Source: Microbacterium sp. (GTDB taxonomy: Bacteria; Actinomycetota; Actinomycetes; Actinomycetales; Microbacteriaceae). From it: a stretch of DNA of 15,731 nucleotides. How positions within the stretch are numbered: the first letter of the stretch is position 1; every line of letters starts with the position of its first letter. This document shows positions 14,133 through 15,731 of this stretch, one piece after another. The DNA is taken from contig QFPM01000033.1 in the NCBI GenBank assembly GCA_003248655.1, positions 1-15,731 of the forward strand, read 5' to 3'. Below the pieces are notes generated by a model. It did no database searches. It saw only the letters and a program-made list of their open reading frames with translations, and had not been told where the DNA came from. The translations under genes were made by a program, and so were the position numbers.

Positions 14133-14878
14133 CATCCTCATCGCTCTCGTCCTGCGTGGCATCTTCATCCTGCTGGGTGCCCAGCTCATCGAGAACTTCT
14201 CGTGGATCTTCTACATCTTCGGCGCCTTCCTCCTGTACACCGCGATCCGGCAGGCGTTCGAGAAGCACGACGACATGGAGGACACCGAGAACGGGATCAT
14301 CCGATTCCTCCGCAAGCGGGTTCCCATCACCGACGCGTACGACGGCGCCAAGCTGCGCACCGTGATCGACGGCCGCAAGGTCTTCACGCCGATCCTCGTG
14401 GTCTTCATCGCCCTGGGGCTCACCGACCTCGTGTTCGCGATCGACTCGATCCCGGCGATCTTCGGTATCACGCAGGACCCGTTCATCGTCTTCACCGCGA
14501 ACGTGTTCGCCCTCATGGGTCTTCGCCAGCTGTACTTCCTGCTCGGCGACCTGATCGACAAGCTCGAGTACCTCCACTACGGCATCGCGTTCATCCTCGC
14601 GTTCATCGGCGTCAAGCTGTTCTTCCACGCCCTCCACGTCAACGAACTGCCCTTCATCAACGGTGGCGAGCACGTGGAGTGGGCCCCGGAGATCTCGACG
14701 TGGACGTCGCTCGCGGTGATCCTTGCGGCCATGGCGGTCGCGGTCATCGCGAGCCTCGTGAAGATCCGGGTGGAGAGCCGCCGGCCGCTCGCCGAAGAGG
14801 TCAAGGAGCGCAGCATCCCCGGGCCTGACGACGAGTAGGCCGGGTCGGTTTCGCGGCACAGATCGCCTCCGGGTTGAG

Positions 14879-14885
14879 TGATACT
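14879..14885 (+). promoter_or_regulatory. Possible extended -10 box of the leu leader
   Basis: TGATACT resembles an extended -10 element and would start transcription at or next to the leader-peptide ATG at 14894, giving a nearly leaderless message. No good -35 box is seen. The adjacent CCTCCG (14866-14871) and CGGAGG (14888-14893) can form a hairpin just before the ATG. Confidence 0.35.
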
Positions 14886-14893
14886 CTCGGAGG

Positions 14894-14938
14894 ATGCGTT
14901 TCGGCCGACTTCTTCTTCGTCGCCGCGACGGGGCCTAG
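14894..14938 (+). CDS. leuL: Leu leader peptide upstream of leuC
   Basis: A 14-codon reading frame, MRFGRLLLRRRDGA, has three consecutive Leu codons, all CTT, a codon disfavoured in such GC-rich genomes. It stops at TAG (14936-14938), 82 bases before leuC. Its last codons overlap the left arm of a 12-bp hairpin. This is the layout of a ribosome-mediated attenuator: when charged tRNA-Leu is scarce, a ribosome waits on the Leu run and changes downstream folding. The ATG follows directly after CGGAGG, too close for normal Shine-Dalgarno use, so a nearly leaderless start is possible. I use leuL by analogy with other leu leaders. Confidence 0.75.
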   Translation: MRFGRLLLRRRDGA

Positions 14939-14982
14939 CCACTAGCCTCCCTCGTCGCGGCTGGTACCGCTGAGCAGCGGTA
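14922..14982 (+). promoter_or_regulatory. Attenuator-type stem-loops of the leu leader
   Basis: Stem 1 pairs 14922-14933 with 14950-14961 (12 pairs, one G-U) around a 16-base loop. Stem 2 pairs TACCGCT (14965-14971) with AGCGGTA (14976-14982) around GAGC. The bases before and inside stem 2 (14957-14970) can also pair locally, so alternative folds exist. No T-run follows stem 2, so control may act by Rho or by leuC translation rather than by intrinsic termination. Confidence 0.6.
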
Positions 14983-15020
14983 ATCGTGGGCTGGGCACGA
15001 AACGAAGAAGGACAGCATCC

Positions 15021-15731
15021 ATGACTGAAGACGTACGACCGAGGACCCTCGCCGAGAAGGTGTGGGATGACCATCTGGTGGTCAAGGGCGAGAACGGCAG
15101 CCCCGACCTCATCTACATCGATCTCCACCTCGTCCACGAGGTCACGAGCCCGCAGGCCTTCGACGGCCTGCGTATGGCGGGTCGACCAGTGCGCCGGCCC
15201 GACCTCACGATCGCGACCGAGGACCACAACACGCCCACGCTCCTCATCGACCGGCCGATCGCCGACCCGATCAGTCGCACGCAGATCGAGACGCTGCGCT
15301 CCAACGCGAAGGAGTTCGGCATCCGCCTGCACTCGCTCGGCGACATCGAGCAGGGCATCGTCCACGTCGTCGGCCCGCAGCTGGGGCTCACCATGCCGGG
15401 CATCACCGTCGTGTGCGGCGACTCCCACACGTCGACACACGGCGCGTTCGGCGCGATGGCGTTCGGAATCGGAACGAGCGAGGTCGAGCACGTCCTCGCC
15501 ACCCAGACGCTTCCGCTCAAGCCGTTCAAGACGATGGCGATCACCGTCGAGGGCGAGCTCAAGCCGGGCGTGACGGCGAAGGACATCATCCTCGCGGTCA
15601 TCGCGAAGATCGGCACCGGCGGCGGCCAGGGCTACGTCCATTCGTTGGGGGGCGCTAGAGCGTTAGGCGGAAGAGCGGCAGGAAAGAGACGAGGACGGCG
15701 AGGGAGGGGACTGTGTGAAAGAGAAGGAAAA
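15021..15731 (+). CDS. leuC: 3-isopropylmalate dehydratase large subunit, 5' part
   Basis: The N-terminal 206 or so residues of LeuC, which with LeuD isomerises 2-isopropylmalate to 3-isopropylmalate in leucine synthesis. The family normally has about 470-480 residues. Diagnostic blocks are TLAEKVWDDHLV, LIYIDLHLVHEVTSPQAFDG, TEDHNTPT and VVCGDSHTSTHGAFGAMAFG (from residue 130). The cysteines of the 4Fe-4S cluster lie in the missing part. The ATG at 15021 has AAGGA eight bases upstream. LeuC identity runs to the GQGYV block at 15638; the usual continuation IEYRG is absent. The remaining 93 bases stay open but do not resemble LeuC or any protein I know. The break is therefore probably at the contig edge and does not show a truncated gene. 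Confidence 0.93.
   Translation, partial: MTEDVRPRTLAEKVWDDHLVVKGENGSPDLIYIDLHLVHEVTSPQAFDGLRMAGRPVRRPDLTIATEDHNTPTLLIDRPIADPISRTQIETLRSNAKEFGIRLHSLGDIEQGIVHVVGPQLGLTMPGITVVCGDSHTSTHGAFGAMAFGIGTSEVEHVLATQTLPLKPFKTMAITVEGELKPGVTAKDIILAVIAKIGTGGGQGYVHSLGGARALGGRAAGKRRGRRGRGLCEREGK
15639..15731. other. Purine-rich artefactual contig end
   Basis: After the last recognisable LeuC codon the sequence becomes almost entirely G and A with an A-rich end. It contains CGGAAGAGC (15668-15676), the core of the common Illumina adapter, followed by AGGAAAGAG, which resembles the next adapter segment. I take it as poor-quality adapter read-through. The match is partial and based on memory of the adapter sequence. 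Confidence 0.6.

Larger units (their letters stand above)
12521..14838 (+). pseudogene. terC/alx-family membrane protein gene split by IS
   Basis: The N-terminal part (12521-12849, residues 1-109) has LAVDLVLAY with D24 and SIDNLFVF with D83. The C-terminal part (from 14134) has ILIALVLRGIFILLGAQL, GLTDLVFAIDSIPAIFGI and FALMGLRQLYFLLG. These are hallmarks of TerC proteins of the riboswitched Alx kind (Pfam PF03741), linked to Mn2+ export or metal protection. Removing the IS and one copy of the CAT duplication joins GGC-ATC-CTC in frame and gives a protein of about 343 residues, the normal family length. As it stands, the 5' fragment would read 12 IS-encoded codons and stop at 12886. The 3' fragment has no native start; an ATG at 14062 inside the IS is in frame but has no evident promoter. 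Loss of function is expected. Confidence 0.92.

Noticed and set aside
14062..14838. A 258-codon gene starting inside the IS and running into the terC 3' part
   Set aside because: Its first 24 codons are IS end sequence read on the antisense strand, and the rest is the C-terminal TerC fragment; it is a by-product of the insertion.
1..15731. Search for CRISPR arrays, phage genes, toxin-antitoxin pairs or a novel defence system
   Set aside because: No regularly spaced repeats and no such genes are seen; every gene except the small DUF and two-TM-segment proteins fits a known metabolic, transport or transposition family.

Overview
The window is one GC-rich contig-like fragment of an actinobacterium, most likely a member of the Microbacteriaceae or a close relative. 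The signs are the high GC throughout, strongly GC-biased third codon positions, a sugar ABC importer without its own ATPase, a tRNA-Glu(CUC) 3' half near leuC, and a short leucine-rich leader peptide before leuC. Genus cannot be decided from this sequence alone. Both extreme ends (about 1-55 and 15639-15731) look like assembly or read artefacts rather than genome.

Layout. 1-130: the 3' half of a tRNA-Glu(CUC) and a strong terminator hairpin. 148-1462: three small housekeeping-type genes: a DUF2200 protein (-), a DUF2461 protein (+) and a two-TM-segment protein (-). 1515-12301: a carbohydrate-use locus. A GH2 glycosidase and a LacI-family repressor read left. A lipoprotein solute-binding protein, two ABC permeases, a multidomain GH43 enzyme and a secreted sialidase-fold enzyme resembling GH93 exo-arabinanases read right. 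Two near-palindromes sharing the core TTACAGCGCT lie in the two regulatory gaps and are probably the repressor's operators. 12323-14838: a terminator-like hairpin, a leader matching the yybP-ykoY manganese riboswitch, and a terC/alx-type membrane protein gene split by a 1283-bp IS3-family element with a CAT target duplication. 14894-15731: a 14-residue leader peptide with three consecutive Leu codons, attenuator-type hairpins, and the 5' part of leuC.

How the genes fit together. The secreted GH93-like enzyme, with two C-terminal sugar-binding-type repeats, would cut an arabinan-like polymer outside the cell. The lipoprotein and permeases would import the oligosaccharide. The cytoplasmic GH43 and GH2 enzymes would finish it to monosaccharides. 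LacI would hold both transcription units off until an inducer binds. The substrate (arabinan or an arabinogalactan side chain) is inferred from enzyme families and not proven. Separately, the riboswitch and terC pair normally belongs to manganese homeostasis; here the gene is broken by a cleanly reconstructable insertion. The leuC leader points to leucine-sensing attenuation.
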